From contig NZ_FQWT01000002.1 of the NCBI RefSeq assembly GCF_900129755.1, positions 496,001-560,000 of the forward strand: a DNA stretch of 64,000 bases. The letters are read 5' to 3'. Position 1 is the first letter of the stretch. Each line of letters opens with the position of its first letter. This document shows positions 16,109-25,654 of the stretch, one piece after another. The position numbers and the translations under genes are program-made. A model generated the notes under the pieces. It made no database searches. It was not told the DNA's origin and saw only the letters and a list, made by a program, of their open reading frames with translations. The DNA is from Chryseobacterium oranimense (GTDB lineage: Bacteria > Bacteroidota > Bacteroidia > Flavobacteriales > Weeksellaceae).

Positions 16109-17650
16109 ATGAATATTGAACAGATCAGACAACCCCTTACCGATATATTTCCGGGTGACCTCTCAGGTAACACAATGCAGAGAAACACCCCAAAAGTTTT
16201 ATTTGCAACCGTAAAGCCGGCAGGTTTTGACGGACCAAAACTTATTGCATTCAATGAAAGCCTGTCTGAGGAGATAGGACTGGGAGAATATGAAGAAAAA
16301 GATCTGGATTTTCTCGTAGGAAATAACCTTCCTGAAAATGTAAAAACCTACGCCACCGCTTATGCCGGCCACCAGTTTGGAAACTGGGCAGGACAGCTTG
16401 GAGACGGAAGAGCCATCCTTGCAGGAGAAATCATCAGCAAAGAAGGAAAAAAGACGGAAATCCAATGGAAAGGTGCAGGAGCAACCCCTTATTCCAGGCA
16501 TGCAGACGGAAGAGCTGTACTGAGGTCTTCTGTTCGTGAATACCTGATGAGTGAGGCGATGCATCATCTGGGCGTTCCTACCACCAGAGCTTTAAGCCTG
16601 GCCTTTACCGGCGAGGATGTGGTAAGGGATATGATGTACAACGGAAACCCGCAGCTGGAAAAAGGAGCCGTTGTGATCCGTACCGCTGAAAGCTTTTTAC
16701 GTTTCGGGCATTTTGAACTGATGTCTGCCCAGAGAGAATACAATACGCTACAGGACCTCGCAGATTTTACCATTGAAAATTACTATCCCGAAATCACTTC
16801 GGACGGTGATCAGAAATACAAAGACTTCTTTAAAAATATATGCACCAGAACAGCAGATCTGATGGTCGAATGGTTCCGCGTAGGATTTGTTCATGGAGTT
16901 ATGAATACCGATAACATGTCCGCTTTAGGCTTAACTATTGATTATGGTCCTTATTCCATGATGGATGAGTATGATCTGAACTTCACCCCGAATACCACCG
17001 ATCTTCCCGGAAGAAGATATGCCTTCGGAAAGCAGGGCCAGATTTCCCAGTGGAACCTTTGGCAGCTTGCCAATGCCCTTCATCCGCTTATCAAAGATGA
17101 AAAATTTTTAGAGGATACTTTAAATCATTACGGAACTTATTTCTGGGAAGCCCATGACAAAATGCTCTGCAGAAAATTTGGTTTTGATGAACTCAGGGAA
17201 AGTGATGAAGAATTTTTCACCAATTGGCAGGGATTAATGCAGGAACTCCATCTGGATTACACCTTATTTTTCAATCAGTTGGAAAAATTAAATGAAAACA
17301 GTGATATCAAAACTCTTTTTGAAAACATTTCCTATTCCGTATTAAACGACGAGAAGATAAGAAAACTGGAAGATTTTGTAAAGAACTATAAGGCCAGATT
17401 ATCGTCCAATACCATTTCAAAAGAAGAATCGCTATCCCTGATGAGGCAAGCCAACCCGAAATTCACATTGAGGAACTATCTTCTCTACCAATGCATTGAA
17501 GAAATCAGCATCGGGAAAACAGAAATGCTCGAAAAGCTGACCCGCGCTTTAGAAAACCCTTATAAAGAGCTGTATCCTGAGTTTTCAGTGAAACGACCTT
17601 CTATTTATGATGATACAACCGGATGTTCCACCTTATCCTGCAGCTCATAG
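16109..17650 (+). CDS. selO: SelO (YdiU/UPF0061) protein adenylyltransferase
   Basis: A 513-residue pseudokinase-fold protein of the SelO family, which in E. coli transfers AMP from ATP to protein Ser/Thr/Tyr residues in redox-stress response. The family core is clear: YAGHQFGNWAGQLGDGRA, WKGAGATPYSRHADGRAVLRSS, LGVPTTRALSL, FVHGVMNTDNMSALGLTIDYGP (the metal- and ATP-binding loop) and YDLNFTPNTTD. The C-terminus ends Cys-Ser-Ser. The third-from-last residue is where mitochondrial SELENOO carries selenocysteine, and TGCSTLSC also gives a Cys pair. It is a single gene between terminators. Confidence 0.93.
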   Translation: MNIEQIRQPLTDIFPGDLSGNTMQRNTPKVLFATVKPAGFDGPKLIAFNESLSEEIGLGEYEEKDLDFLVGNNLPENVKTYATAYAGHQFGNWAGQLGDGRAILAGEIISKEGKKTEIQWKGAGATPYSRHADGRAVLRSSVREYLMSEAMHHLGVPTTRALSLAFTGEDVVRDMMYNGNPQLEKGAVVIRTAESFLRFGHFELMSAQREYNTLQDLADFTIENYYPEITSDGDQKYKDFFKNICTRTADLMVEWFRVGFVHGVMNTDNMSALGLTIDYGPYSMMDEYDLNFTPNTTDLPGRRYAFGKQGQISQWNLWQLANALHPLIKDEKFLEDTLNHYGTYFWEAHDKMLCRKFGFDELRESDEEFFTNWQGLMQELHLDYTLFFNQLEKLNENSDIKTLFENISYSVLNDEKIRKLEDFVKNYKARLSSNTISKEESLSLMRQANPKFTLRNYLLYQCIEEISIGKTEMLEKLTRALENPYKELYPEFSVKRPSIYDDTTGCSTLSCSS

Positions 17651-17672
17651 CAATTAAGAATATGATAATATT

Positions 17673-17700
17673 AAACTCACCGGATCCGGTGAGTTTTTTT
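17673..17700 (+). terminator. Terminator after selO
   Basis: The palindrome AACTCACCGGATCCGGTGAG is followed by seven T, a classic intrinsic terminator. Confidence 0.85.
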
Positions 17701-17704
17701 ATTC

Positions 17705-17712
17705 TATTTTTG
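17705..17712 (+). promoter_or_regulatory. Candidate -7 box (TATTTTTG) next to the selO terminator
   Basis: TATTTTTG follows directly on the T-run of the selO terminator and lies 7 bp before the TTG start of the next gene. Confidence 0.4.
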
Positions 17713-17719
17713 TAAAAAA

Positions 17720-19003
17720 TTGACCGTGTCTTTTATTAAAGCAAAACTCATAGCCCTTTTAAAGCAGGTATTTCCTGCATCCTATACAGAACTTGCTGTC
17801 TTTCTGTTATTTCTGATTTCTTACGGAACATTAGGCACTTATATAGCACTTCATTACCGCATCATTTTCGATATCCGGATTCCCTGGGATGCCTACTTCA
17901 GCTTTGACAATAAAGCCATCGTAATGACCGGCGGAAGTTTCGAGAGACATCCCCTTGCGTATTATTTTTTCAACTGGATCCGGGAATTTTCCCTTTTTAT
18001 TTCAGGAGGAAAAATGGATGTTACATTCAGGCTTGCCCTGGCATGGCTCAGCAATATTGCAATAAGTTTGTGCGTTGTACAGATTTTCAAATACCTTAGA
18101 AACATTACCCAGCTGCCGTTGAAGTTCGCTTTATTGCTCGTTTTGTTTTTCGGAGTATTTTCCACACCTATTATTCTTTCTTTTACCCCTGAAAATTTTA
18201 CTTACACCCTTCTTTTACTCAGCATTTACAATTACTATGCAGCCGTAAAGCTTAAAAAGAATGAAAAAATACCGGGATCCGCTTTAGTACTTGCCGGAAT
18301 CTCCATTGGAGGCATTACTATCACCAACCTGGCAAAAGTTTTTATCCCTGTATTATTTGAAAAGGATCTTTTCAGAAGCTGGAAAAAACTGGGAAATGCT
18401 GTTTTTCGTGTAGTTCTTACCACAGCTTGTTTTGTATTTCTCTATCTGCTGCGGATCGATTTCAAATATGAAAATATATTCTCAAAGACCAATCAGCAGT
18501 ATGAAAAATTCTCCAATGTAGAATCAATTCCGGACTGGGACATGATGCTTTCTTACTTTTTCGGGGGTAGTATTCTGTTTCCGAGTTTTATGACAACAGA
18601 TAAGCATAATATGAAAGGTTTTGATTTCAAAGGACTTCTCATGGAACCATATTCATCCGTTTTTTGCTATGCTTTTGTCATCATATTGCTAATCCTGATT
18701 TTGTGGAGTTATTTAAAAAATTTCAGGAACAGACTGGTACAGATTATTGCCATCTCATTTCTGATTGACATTGTGATTCATTGTGTGATGAGGTTCGGGC
18801 TTCATACCTCGTACATCTATGGAGGGCACTTTGTTTTTGTGTATCCGGTTCTTTTAGGATGGCTGTTTTACGCCTACAGGTCAAAACCGGGAATTCTCTC
18901 ATTTTTGACGGTAATAACAGGTATTTTATTTGTTTTCTTACTAGCCAATAACCTTTTCAGAATGTCAGATTTCTTCCAGTTTCTGGAAAATTACTATCAA
19001 TAA
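17720..19003 (+). CDS. Polytopic inner membrane protein (possibly DUF6080)
   Basis: A 427-residue integral membrane protein with about ten hydrophobic segments separated by short loops, reminiscent of GT-C-type multi-pass enzymes. It probably belongs to the DUF6080 group of Bacteroidota, but that assignment is from memory and tentative. There is no ATG near the start. The frame begins with TTG at 17720, or GTG at 17726, just after a -7 promoter box, which suggests a leaderless message. A loop near residues 45-75 carries DIRIPWDAYFSFDN and FERHPLAYYFFNWI, with Asp, Arg and His that could be catalytic in a GT-C-like fold. The gene stands alone between two terminators. Confidence 0.72.
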   Translation: MTVSFIKAKLIALLKQVFPASYTELAVFLLFLISYGTLGTYIALHYRIIFDIRIPWDAYFSFDNKAIVMTGGSFERHPLAYYFFNWIREFSLFISGGKMDVTFRLALAWLSNIAISLCVVQIFKYLRNITQLPLKFALLLVLFFGVFSTPIILSFTPENFTYTLLLLSIYNYYAAVKLKKNEKIPGSALVLAGISIGGITITNLAKVFIPVLFEKDLFRSWKKLGNAVFRVVLTTACFVFLYLLRIDFKYENIFSKTNQQYEKFSNVESIPDWDMMLSYFFGGSILFPSFMTTDKHNMKGFDFKGLLMEPYSSVFCYAFVIILLILILWSYLKNFRNRLVQIIAISFLIDIVIHCVMRFGLHTSYIYGGHFVFVYPVLLGWLFYAYRSKPGILSFLTVITGILFVFLLANNLFRMSDFFQFLENYYQ

Positions 19004-19030
19004 AAAAAGCTGAGAAAATTCTCAGCTTTA
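19002..19030. terminator. Bidirectional terminator
   Basis: A perfect stem AAAGCTGAGAA/TTCTCAGCTTT between convergent genes, with A-rich and T-rich flanks. Confidence 0.8.
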
Positions 19031-19052
19031 CTTTTATATTTTGTATAAATCC

Positions 19053-19601
19053 TTATTTGGCTTCAGAACAGAAAATCCTGTACTGTACAGCAATCGCAGA
19101 TTTGAAGTATTCTCTTATTTTGGAAAGGTCTGATGCTGCACTCTGCTTTGTAAAGTAGCTTCCTGCAAGAATTTTGTAATTAGGTCTTAAAGAAGCATCT
19201 GTTTCCACCTTCAGGTTCGGGAATCTTTTTCTGAAGTAAGATTTCACCTCATTCGCCTCCTCATTACTTTTTACCGTTGTGATCTGGATTTTAAATCCTA
19301 AAATCCTCGGGTTTTTACGACAGATTTCCGCATTTGTAAGTTCCCTGCTCGGAACATAAATCTTCGGAGGTTTTGGTGCACCCACAATTCCACTGTCTGT
19401 ATTATTTTCTCTTACCGAATTGCCACCGGTTGTTTTGGAACATTTTCCTTCAATTCCTTCCAAAGCAGCACTTACTTTAGGGTCCATAGTCATAATCAGC
19501 TCTGTTCCCGAAAGAGTATCTCTTTGAACAACCTGCTGGGCTTCAACACGATAAAACCCAAATAACGATAATATTGAAAATATTTTGATTAAATTTCTCA
19601 T
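19053..19601 (-). CDS. Secreted SPOR-like domain protein
   Basis: A 182-residue protein with a signal peptide (about residues 1-21, ending VEAQ). The C-terminal 75 residues (GFKIQITTVKSNEEANEVKSYF, then YKILAGSYFTKQSAASDLSKI) match the SPOR repeat pattern: a beta strand beginning FKIQI, a helix, LKVE, then YKI.AGSY. In other bacteria SPOR domains bind glycan strands lacking stem peptides at division sites. A Cys-containing linker (Cys54, and Cys93 in the ICRKNPRI segment) precedes the domain. It is a single gene with its own good promoter, divergent from the ACIII operon. Confidence 0.8.
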   Translation of the reverse strand: MRNLIKIFSILSLFGFYRVEAQQVVQRDTLSGTELIMTMDPKVSAALEGIEGKCSKTTGGNSVRENNTDSGIVGAPKPPKIYVPSRELTNAEICRKNPRILGFKIQITTVKSNEEANEVKSYFRKRFPNLKVETDASLRPNYKILAGSYFTKQSAASDLSKIREYFKSAIAVQYRIFCSEAK

Positions 19602-19616
19602 TTAAACTTGTTTCCG

Positions 19617-19648
19617 CAAATTTATACAAATTAAAAAATTATACCAAA
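19617..19648 (-). promoter_or_regulatory. Promoter of the SPOR protein gene
   Basis: On the minus strand TTTG (19648-19645) and TAAATTTG (19624-19617) are spaced by 20 bp, a good -33/-7 pair 15 bp before the ATG. Confidence 0.6.
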
Positions 19649-19731
19649 CAACACTATTTAGAATCAATACAAATTAAACGTAAATGATATTTTCCCTTTT
19701 CCATATACCGTTAAATTCCTGTTAAAAATAT

Positions 19732-19739
19732 TATTTTTG
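19732..19739 (+). promoter_or_regulatory. Candidate -7 box (TATTTTTG) of the ACIII operon
   Basis: TATTTTTG lies 44 bp before the actA ATG. No clear -33 TTG is seen. This box and the SPOR promoter share the divergent 182-bp gap. Confidence 0.45.
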
Positions 19740-19783
19740 CGGAATTGATTGGTTCAATATTTTACTAACATAAGATAATTTAA

Positions 19784-21148
19784 ATGATTAGTTGGAGAAA
19801 GCATTATAAACAAACGTTGATCGCGATAGGCTTATTGCTATCAACCAGTGCTTCAATTTACGGGCAAGACGGCGATCCTAAAAACGGCGAAAAACTTTTC
19901 AAAGCGAATTGTACTGCATGTCACGCGCTGGACAAACAAGTAATAGGGCCTCCTTTGAAAGGGGTCGTAGAACGAGTAAAGACAGAAGGCGGTGTAGACA
20001 AAGATTGGCTTCACAAGTGGATCAAAGACAACAAAGCTCTTAGAGCTTCTGGGGATAAATACGCCAATGAGATTTTTGAAAAGTTTAATAAAACTGAAAT
20101 GTTGCAGTTTCCGAACCTTACAGACAAGGATATCGACGACATTTTAGCATATACAACTAATCCTCCGGCTCCTGAGCCAGCCAAAACTGACGATAAAGCA
20201 ACTGCAACAGCAGGAGCAGCATCAGCAGCACCGGCAAACAACACTACAACAAGCGTTGTAATCATTTCACTTATTGCAATAGCAGGTTTATTGGTTTGGA
20301 TCTTAATCAAACTGAGACAATTGGTTAAATTAGGCCAGTCTGAAGACCTTGCAGGACTGAACGAAACAAGAGTGAAGTCTTTCAGTGAAATCTACGAGAA
20401 ATACCATTATGTAGGTAAAGCAATCCTGGGTATCCTTGCCATTCTTGCCGCTTATGGAGTTTGGAACTGGATCATGTGGATCGGGGTTTACAAAGGATAT
20501 AAGCCGGAACAGCCTATCTACTTCTCTCACAAAATTCACGCTGGAGAACAGAAAATCGACTGTCAGCTATGTCACTCCAGTGCCAAATACGGAAAAGTAT
20601 CCGAAATACCTTCCATGAACGTGTGTATGAACTGTCACAGAACTATTTCTGAGTACAATGCAGATCACTACATGGAGCCAGGAAAAGATAAAGCATTCTA
20701 CGACGGTGAAATCCAGAAGATCTACGCAGCTACTGGCTGGGATCCTGCAAAACAGCAGTACACTGGAAAAACACAGCCGGTTGAATGGACCAGAATCCAC
20801 AATATGCCAGACTTCGTGTACTTCAACCACTCTCAGCACGTAATTGCTGGGGAGCAAGCCATCATCAATTCTTTCAACAAAAAGAATCCTAACAACAAAA
20901 TTGATGTTGTATGTAAAGCTTGTCACGGAAAAATTGATACAATGAATGTTGTTCAGATGGCTAATGACTTCACGATGGGATGGTGTATCGAGTGCCACAG
21001 AACTACTGAGGTTGATATGAACAACGGTTATAATAAAGAATACTTCAAGAATCTACATGACAAGTTGAAAAAACAATATCCTAAGGATGGCGGTAAGATC
21101 ACTGTAGATGCAATTGGAGGTCTTGAGTGTGGTAAATGTCATTATTAA
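19784..21148 (+). CDS. actA: Alternative complex III subunit ActA, multiheme cytochrome c with fused monoheme domain
   Basis: A 454-residue membrane-bound cytochrome of the quinol:electron-acceptor oxidoreductase alternative complex III. After a signal peptide (about 1-27) comes a class I cytochrome c domain with CTACH at 43-47. A proline/alanine linker, two membrane segments (TSVVIISLIAIAGLLVWILIK and ILGILAILAAYGVWNWIMWI) and a periplasmic multiheme domain follow. That domain has five more CxxCH motifs (CQLCH, CMNCH, CKACH, CIECH, CGKCH), so six c-type hemes are predicted. ActA of Rhodothermus is described as pentaheme; the N-terminal sixth domain is an addition. It is first of six act genes. 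Confidence 0.9.
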   Translation: MISWRKHYKQTLIAIGLLLSTSASIYGQDGDPKNGEKLFKANCTACHALDKQVIGPPLKGVVERVKTEGGVDKDWLHKWIKDNKALRASGDKYANEIFEKFNKTEMLQFPNLTDKDIDDILAYTTNPPAPEPAKTDDKATATAGAASAAPANNTTTSVVIISLIAIAGLLVWILIKLRQLVKLGQSEDLAGLNETRVKSFSEIYEKYHYVGKAILGILAILAAYGVWNWIMWIGVYKGYKPEQPIYFSHKIHAGEQKIDCQLCHSSAKYGKVSEIPSMNVCMNCHRTISEYNADHYMEPGKDKAFYDGEIQKIYAATGWDPAKQQYTGKTQPVEWTRIHNMPDFVYFNHSQHVIAGEQAIINSFNKKNPNNKIDVVCKACHGKIDTMNVVQMANDFTMGWCIECHRTTEVDMNNGYNKEYFKNLHDKLKKQYPKDGGKITVDAIGGLECGKCHY

Positions 21149-21171
21149 TAACTAAAAAATTAGAAGTATAA

Positions 21172-24100
21172 ATGGCTTCAAACAAAATACAATTTAGAAG
21201 TATTCATGAACTTAAAGATCCGGCTTTGAACAACAAGCTGGCTCAGAAAGAGTTTCAGGAAGAAATTCCGGTAGAAGATTTCCTTGGAGATGCTGAACAG
21301 AACGGATCCAGTACTTCAAGAAGAGATTTCTTAAAAATATTAGGATTCTCTACAGCAGCAGTAACATTGGCTGCCTGTGAAGCACCGGTAATCAAAACGA
21401 TTCCTTATGTGGTAAAACCACATGACATTATTCCGGGGGTTCCGAACTATTACGCTTCAACATATTTTGACGGATTCGACTTCGCCAGCGTTTTAGTAAA
21501 GACCCGTGAAGGAAGACCTATCAAAATAGAACCAAACCCTACAGCAGGTGACTTGGGAAAAACTAACGCAAGAGCTCAGGCAAGTGTACTTTCTCTTTAT
21601 GATAACGATAAAGTAAAGCAGCCTAAACTGGACGGTAAAGACGAAACTTTCGATAAAGTAGACAGTTTTGTTCTTAAAGGTCTGGCAGATGCCAATGCAG
21701 CAGGTAAAAAGATTGTGCTTTTGTCACACTCTTTACCTTCCCCTACTTTCAAAAAGTTATTTGCTGAGTTCAAAGCTAAATATCCGACTGCTGAACTTGT
21801 AACTTATGATGCTTATCCTCACTCTGCAGCTTTAGATGCTGCTCAGGAAGTATTCGGACAGAGAGCATTACCAGTGTACGACCTTAAAGGTTCAGAATTG
21901 GTAGTTTCTTTCCAGGCCGATTTCTTAGGAGATTACAACGCAGCAAGCTTGGAAACATCTTACGCAGCAGCAAGAAAGCCGGGAGCAAACATGTTGAGAC
22001 ACATTCAGGTGGAATCCAACATGTCATTAACAGGTGCTAATGCTGACTCAAGATACAGATTAAAGCCAAGTGCAGTAAACAAAACTTTAGTTGAAGTTTA
22101 CAACGCAATCGTAGGAGGTGGTACTTCTGATAAAACCGCTTCTGAAATCGCAGCTGAGCTTAAAGCAAAAGGCAGCAAAGCTGTTGTTTTTGCTGACGGT
22201 TCTAAAGGGGCACAGGTTTTAGCACACTTAATCAACCAGAAATTAGGTTCAGTAGCTTTCACAGGTAAGGCTAACTTCCTTAAAGAATTTGATAAAGCAA
22301 GATACCAGGAATTCCTAGGATGGATAAATGCAGGTCAGGTTGGCGTATTGATCGCGAACAATGTAGACCCTATCTACTCTCACCCGAAAGGAGAAGATTT
22401 CAAAAAATCTTTAGCTAAAGTTGCTTGTGTAGTAGCTGTAGCTGATAAGAAAAATGAAATGTACAAAGCAGCGAAAGCTGTAATTCCTGTAGCTAACTGG
22501 TTAGAGTCTTGGGGTGATATTGAACCTCAGACAGGAGCCTATTCATTAATGCAGCCTACCATCCAGAAAATCTACAAATCAAGACAGATCGAAGAATCTT
22601 TATTGGTTTGGAAGAATGGTAAAAACAATGCTGCCAACAATTATTATGATTATCTGAAAGCGAGTGCAGCTTCTATTCTAGGAGGTACTTCTTTCAACAA
22701 AGCTTTATATAATGGTTTCACTACTTCAAGCAATGCAACTTCATTGTCATATGCAGGAGGTAATGCAGCTCAGGCTATTGCTGAATTAGGAAGCTTTAAG
22801 CCTTCTGAATTAGAACTGGTATTATACACCAAGCCTTCAATGGGTGACGGTACTCAGGCCAACAACCCTTGGCTTCAGGAATTACCGGATCCTATCACAA
22901 GAATGTCTTGGGATAACTATCTGACTATTTCTCCAAAAGATGCAGAAAAGTTTGCCATCGATAACGATCTTAATGCAAGAATGCAGCTGGACGGTTCTAT
23001 CGTAAACCTTACTGTAAACGGAGTAACAATAAAAGATGTTCCTGTATTCATCCAGCCGGGGCAGGCAGAAGGATCTGTAGGTCTTGCGCTTGGATACGGT
23101 AAAAAAGATTCAGGAGCTACTGCCGATACCGGAGTAAACGCTTATCCTTTATTTGACGGTTCTAACCTTGTTGTTTCAGGTGTTAAGATCGAAAAAACAG
23201 GAGAAGACCATGAATTTGCTGGTATCCAGTTACAAAATACCCTGATGGGACGTTACGAAATCGCTAAAGAAGTTCCTTTGGCAGAATTCTTAAACGTAGC
23301 ATTTGATGATGAGCACAAAGGATGGAACAAGCCTTTGGAGTACCACACCATCAGTGGAGCCCTTCCTGCAAGAAAGATTGACCTTTGGGATGCTTTCGAT
23401 GATACGGACGGACCTCACTTCAACCTGTCTGTTGACCTGAACTCTTGTACAGGTTGTGGAGCATGTATCATTGCATGCCAGGCAGAAAACAACGTTCCTG
23501 TTGTAGGTAAGAAAGAAATCAGAATGTCTAGAGATATGTATTGGTTAAGAATTGACCGTTACTATTCTTCAAGACAGAAAGTAGAAGTATACGAAGGATT
23601 GAAAGAAGGAATGGCAGTACCGGAATTGTACGGTACAGCATTCGGAGACGGAGGTGCATTAAACCACCCTGCAGACAATCCGGATGTGATCTTCCAGCCG
23701 GTAATGTGCCAGCACTGTAACCACGCTCCTTGTGAAACGGTATGTCCGGTAGCGGCTACTTCACACGGTAAGCAAGGTCAGAACCACATGGCTTACAACA
23801 GATGTATCGGTACAAGATATTGTGCAAACAACTGTCCGTACAAAGTAAGACGTTTCAACTGGTTTACTTATAACCTGAATGATAAGTTCGATTTCAACAT
23901 GAACAATGATTTAGGCAGAATGGTACTTAACCCGGATGTAGTTGTAAGAACTAGAGGGGTAATGGAGAAATGTTCAATGTGTATCCAAATGACTCAGAAT
24001 ACTATTCTTGAGGCTAAGAAAGAGGGAAGAAAAGTGAAGGATGGAGAATTCCAGACTGCTTGTTCTAAAGCTTGTTCTACAGGATCATTGACATTTGGAG

Positions 24101-24231
24101 ACATGAATGATAAAGATTCTTCAATCAGAGAGCAGTATGCGTCTAACAGAAGATATTACTTACTGGAAGAGATCGGAACCAAACCAAACGTGTTCTATCA
24201 TACTAAAGTAAGAAACAGAGTAGAAAAATAA
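21172..24231 (+). CDS. actB: Alternative complex III subunit ActB, Fe-S/molybdopterin-like
   Basis: A 1019-residue subunit on the periplasmic face of alternative complex III. A twin-arginine signal SRRDFLKILGFS (Arg50-Arg51) is followed by the lipobox TLAAC (Cys69). The middle is the molybdopterin-oxidoreductase-like domain, which in this complex carries no cofactor. The C-terminal part has four ferredoxin-type motifs: CTGCGACIIAC, CQHCNHAPCETVCP, CIGTRYCANNCPYKVRR and a CSMC...CSKAC set, matching the expected three 4Fe-4S plus one 3Fe-4S wiring. It is 23 bp after actA. The fused form (one long chain) is the usual one in Bacteroidota. Confidence 0.95.
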   Translation: MASNKIQFRSIHELKDPALNNKLAQKEFQEEIPVEDFLGDAEQNGSSTSRRDFLKILGFSTAAVTLAACEAPVIKTIPYVVKPHDIIPGVPNYYASTYFDGFDFASVLVKTREGRPIKIEPNPTAGDLGKTNARAQASVLSLYDNDKVKQPKLDGKDETFDKVDSFVLKGLADANAAGKKIVLLSHSLPSPTFKKLFAEFKAKYPTAELVTYDAYPHSAALDAAQEVFGQRALPVYDLKGSELVVSFQADFLGDYNAASLETSYAAARKPGANMLRHIQVESNMSLTGANADSRYRLKPSAVNKTLVEVYNAIVGGGTSDKTASEIAAELKAKGSKAVVFADGSKGAQVLAHLINQKLGSVAFTGKANFLKEFDKARYQEFLGWINAGQVGVLIANNVDPIYSHPKGEDFKKSLAKVACVVAVADKKNEMYKAAKAVIPVANWLESWGDIEPQTGAYSLMQPTIQKIYKSRQIEESLLVWKNGKNNAANNYYDYLKASAASILGGTSFNKALYNGFTTSSNATSLSYAGGNAAQAIAELGSFKPSELELVLYTKPSMGDGTQANNPWLQELPDPITRMSWDNYLTISPKDAEKFAIDNDLNARMQLDGSIVNLTVNGVTIKDVPVFIQPGQAEGSVGLALGYGKKDSGATADTGVNAYPLFDGSNLVVSGVKIEKTGEDHEFAGIQLQNTLMGRYEIAKEVPLAEFLNVAFDDEHKGWNKPLEYHTISGALPARKIDLWDAFDDTDGPHFNLSVDLNSCTGCGACIIACQAENNVPVVGKKEIRMSRDMYWLRIDRYYSSRQKVEVYEGLKEGMAVPELYGTAFGDGGALNHPADNPDVIFQPVMCQHCNHAPCETVCPVAATSHGKQGQNHMAYNRCIGTRYCANNCPYKVRRFNWFTYNLNDKFDFNMNNDLGRMVLNPDVVVRTRGVMEKCSMCIQMTQNTILEAKKEGRKVKDGEFQTACSKACSTGSLTFGDMNDKDSSIREQYASNRRYYLLEEIGTKPNVFYHTKVRNRVEK

Positions 24232-24256
24232 AGTTTAAATAATAAATAGGTAAAAA

Positions 24257-25654
24257 ATGTCAGGACATTACGAAGCTCCGATAAGGGAACCTCTAATTAT
24301 TGGTCACAAAACTTATCACGATATCACAGAAGATATTGCACGACCTATCGAAGAAAGAGCAGGTAAACTATGGTGGATCTCACTATACGCAGCCTTAGTT
24401 CTATTCATCTACGGATTTGGCTGTATCGCTTATACTATCGGAACAGGTATTGGAGCATGGGGGCTTAACAGAACTATTAACTGGGGTTGGGATATTACCA
24501 ACTTCGTATGGTGGGTAGGTATCGGTCACGCCGGGACCCTAATCTCCGCAGTATTATTATTATTTAGACAGCGTTGGAGAATGTCTGTAAACAGATCTGC
24601 AGAGGCGATGACGATCTTTGCGGTTGTACAGGCAGCGATCTTCCCTGTAATCCACATGGGTAGAGTTTGGGTAGGATATTGGGTATTCCCTTTACCAAAC
24701 CAGTTCGGTTCTCTTTGGGGGAACTTCAACTCTCCTCTACTTTGGGACGTATTTGCAATCTCCACGTATTTCTCAGTATCAACTGTATTCTGGTTTATGG
24801 GACTGATCCCTGACTTTGCAATGATCAGAGATAGAGCTAAAACGCCTTGGACTAGAAAAATTTATACATTCCTTGCATTCGGATGGGGTGGTAAGGCAAA
24901 ACACTGGCAGAGATTCGAAGAACTTTCTTTGGTTCTTGCAGGTTTAGCAACTCCACTTGTATTCTCGGTACACACTACCGTATCTTTTGACTTCGCAACT
25001 TCGGTTATTAAAGGATGGCACTCTACAATCTATCCTCCTTACTTCGTTGCCGGTGCGATCTTCTCAGGATTTGCAATGGTACAGACCCTGTTGCTTGTAG
25101 CAAGAAAAGTTTGTCACCTTGAAGAATACATCACTATGTATCACATCGAAATCATGAACATCGTAATCATCCTTACAGGAGGTATGGTAACTGTAGCTTA
25201 TGCTACTGAATACTTCATCGGATGGTACTCAGGTTCAAGATTCGAAGACTTCACATATCTTTCTCCAGGTGCTGCCGTAGGACCTTACTGGTGGGCATTC
25301 TGGTCATTGATCATCTGTAACCTTGTAGTTCCGGCTTCATTCTGGTTCAAGAGACTAAGAACGAATATTATCTGGACTTTCATCGTTGCTTTGATCATCA
25401 ACATCGGTATGTGGTTTGAACGTTTTGATATCATCGTTATCAACCTTTCAAGAGACTACTTACCTGGATCTTGGACCATGTTTAAACCAACTATCATTGA
25501 TGTGGGTGTATACTTAGGAACTATCGGATTCTTCTCTGTATTATTCTTATTATACGCAAGAACATTCCCTGTAATTGCACAGGCTGAATTAAAATCGATT
25601 CTGAAAATTTCAGGTGAAACTTATAAAGCAAAAGAAGGAGATGAGCACCACTAA
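24257..25654 (+). CDS. actC: Alternative complex III subunit ActC (NrfD-like quinol-binding membrane protein)
   Basis: A 465-residue NrfD/PsrC-family protein with about ten membrane helices. It begins MSGHYEAPIREPLIIGHKTYHDIT, a start I associate with ActC. Conserved segments include WWVGIGHAGTLISAVLLL and the later HTTVSFDFATSVIKGWHSTIYPPYFVAGAIFSG, which in NrfD proteins surrounds the quinol site and the proposed proton path. It works with ActB to oxidise menaquinol. Its 3' end overlaps the start of actD by 14 bp. Confidence 0.95.
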   Translation: MSGHYEAPIREPLIIGHKTYHDITEDIARPIEERAGKLWWISLYAALVLFIYGFGCIAYTIGTGIGAWGLNRTINWGWDITNFVWWVGIGHAGTLISAVLLLFRQRWRMSVNRSAEAMTIFAVVQAAIFPVIHMGRVWVGYWVFPLPNQFGSLWGNFNSPLLWDVFAISTYFSVSTVFWFMGLIPDFAMIRDRAKTPWTRKIYTFLAFGWGGKAKHWQRFEELSLVLAGLATPLVFSVHTTVSFDFATSVIKGWHSTIYPPYFVAGAIFSGFAMVQTLLLVARKVCHLEEYITMYHIEIMNIVIILTGGMVTVAYATEYFIGWYSGSRFEDFTYLSPGAAVGPYWWAFWSLIICNLVVPASFWFKRLRTNIIWTFIVALIINIGMWFERFDIIVINLSRDYLPGSWTMFKPTIIDVGVYLGTIGFFSVLFLLYARTFPVIAQAELKSILKISGETYKAKEGDEHH

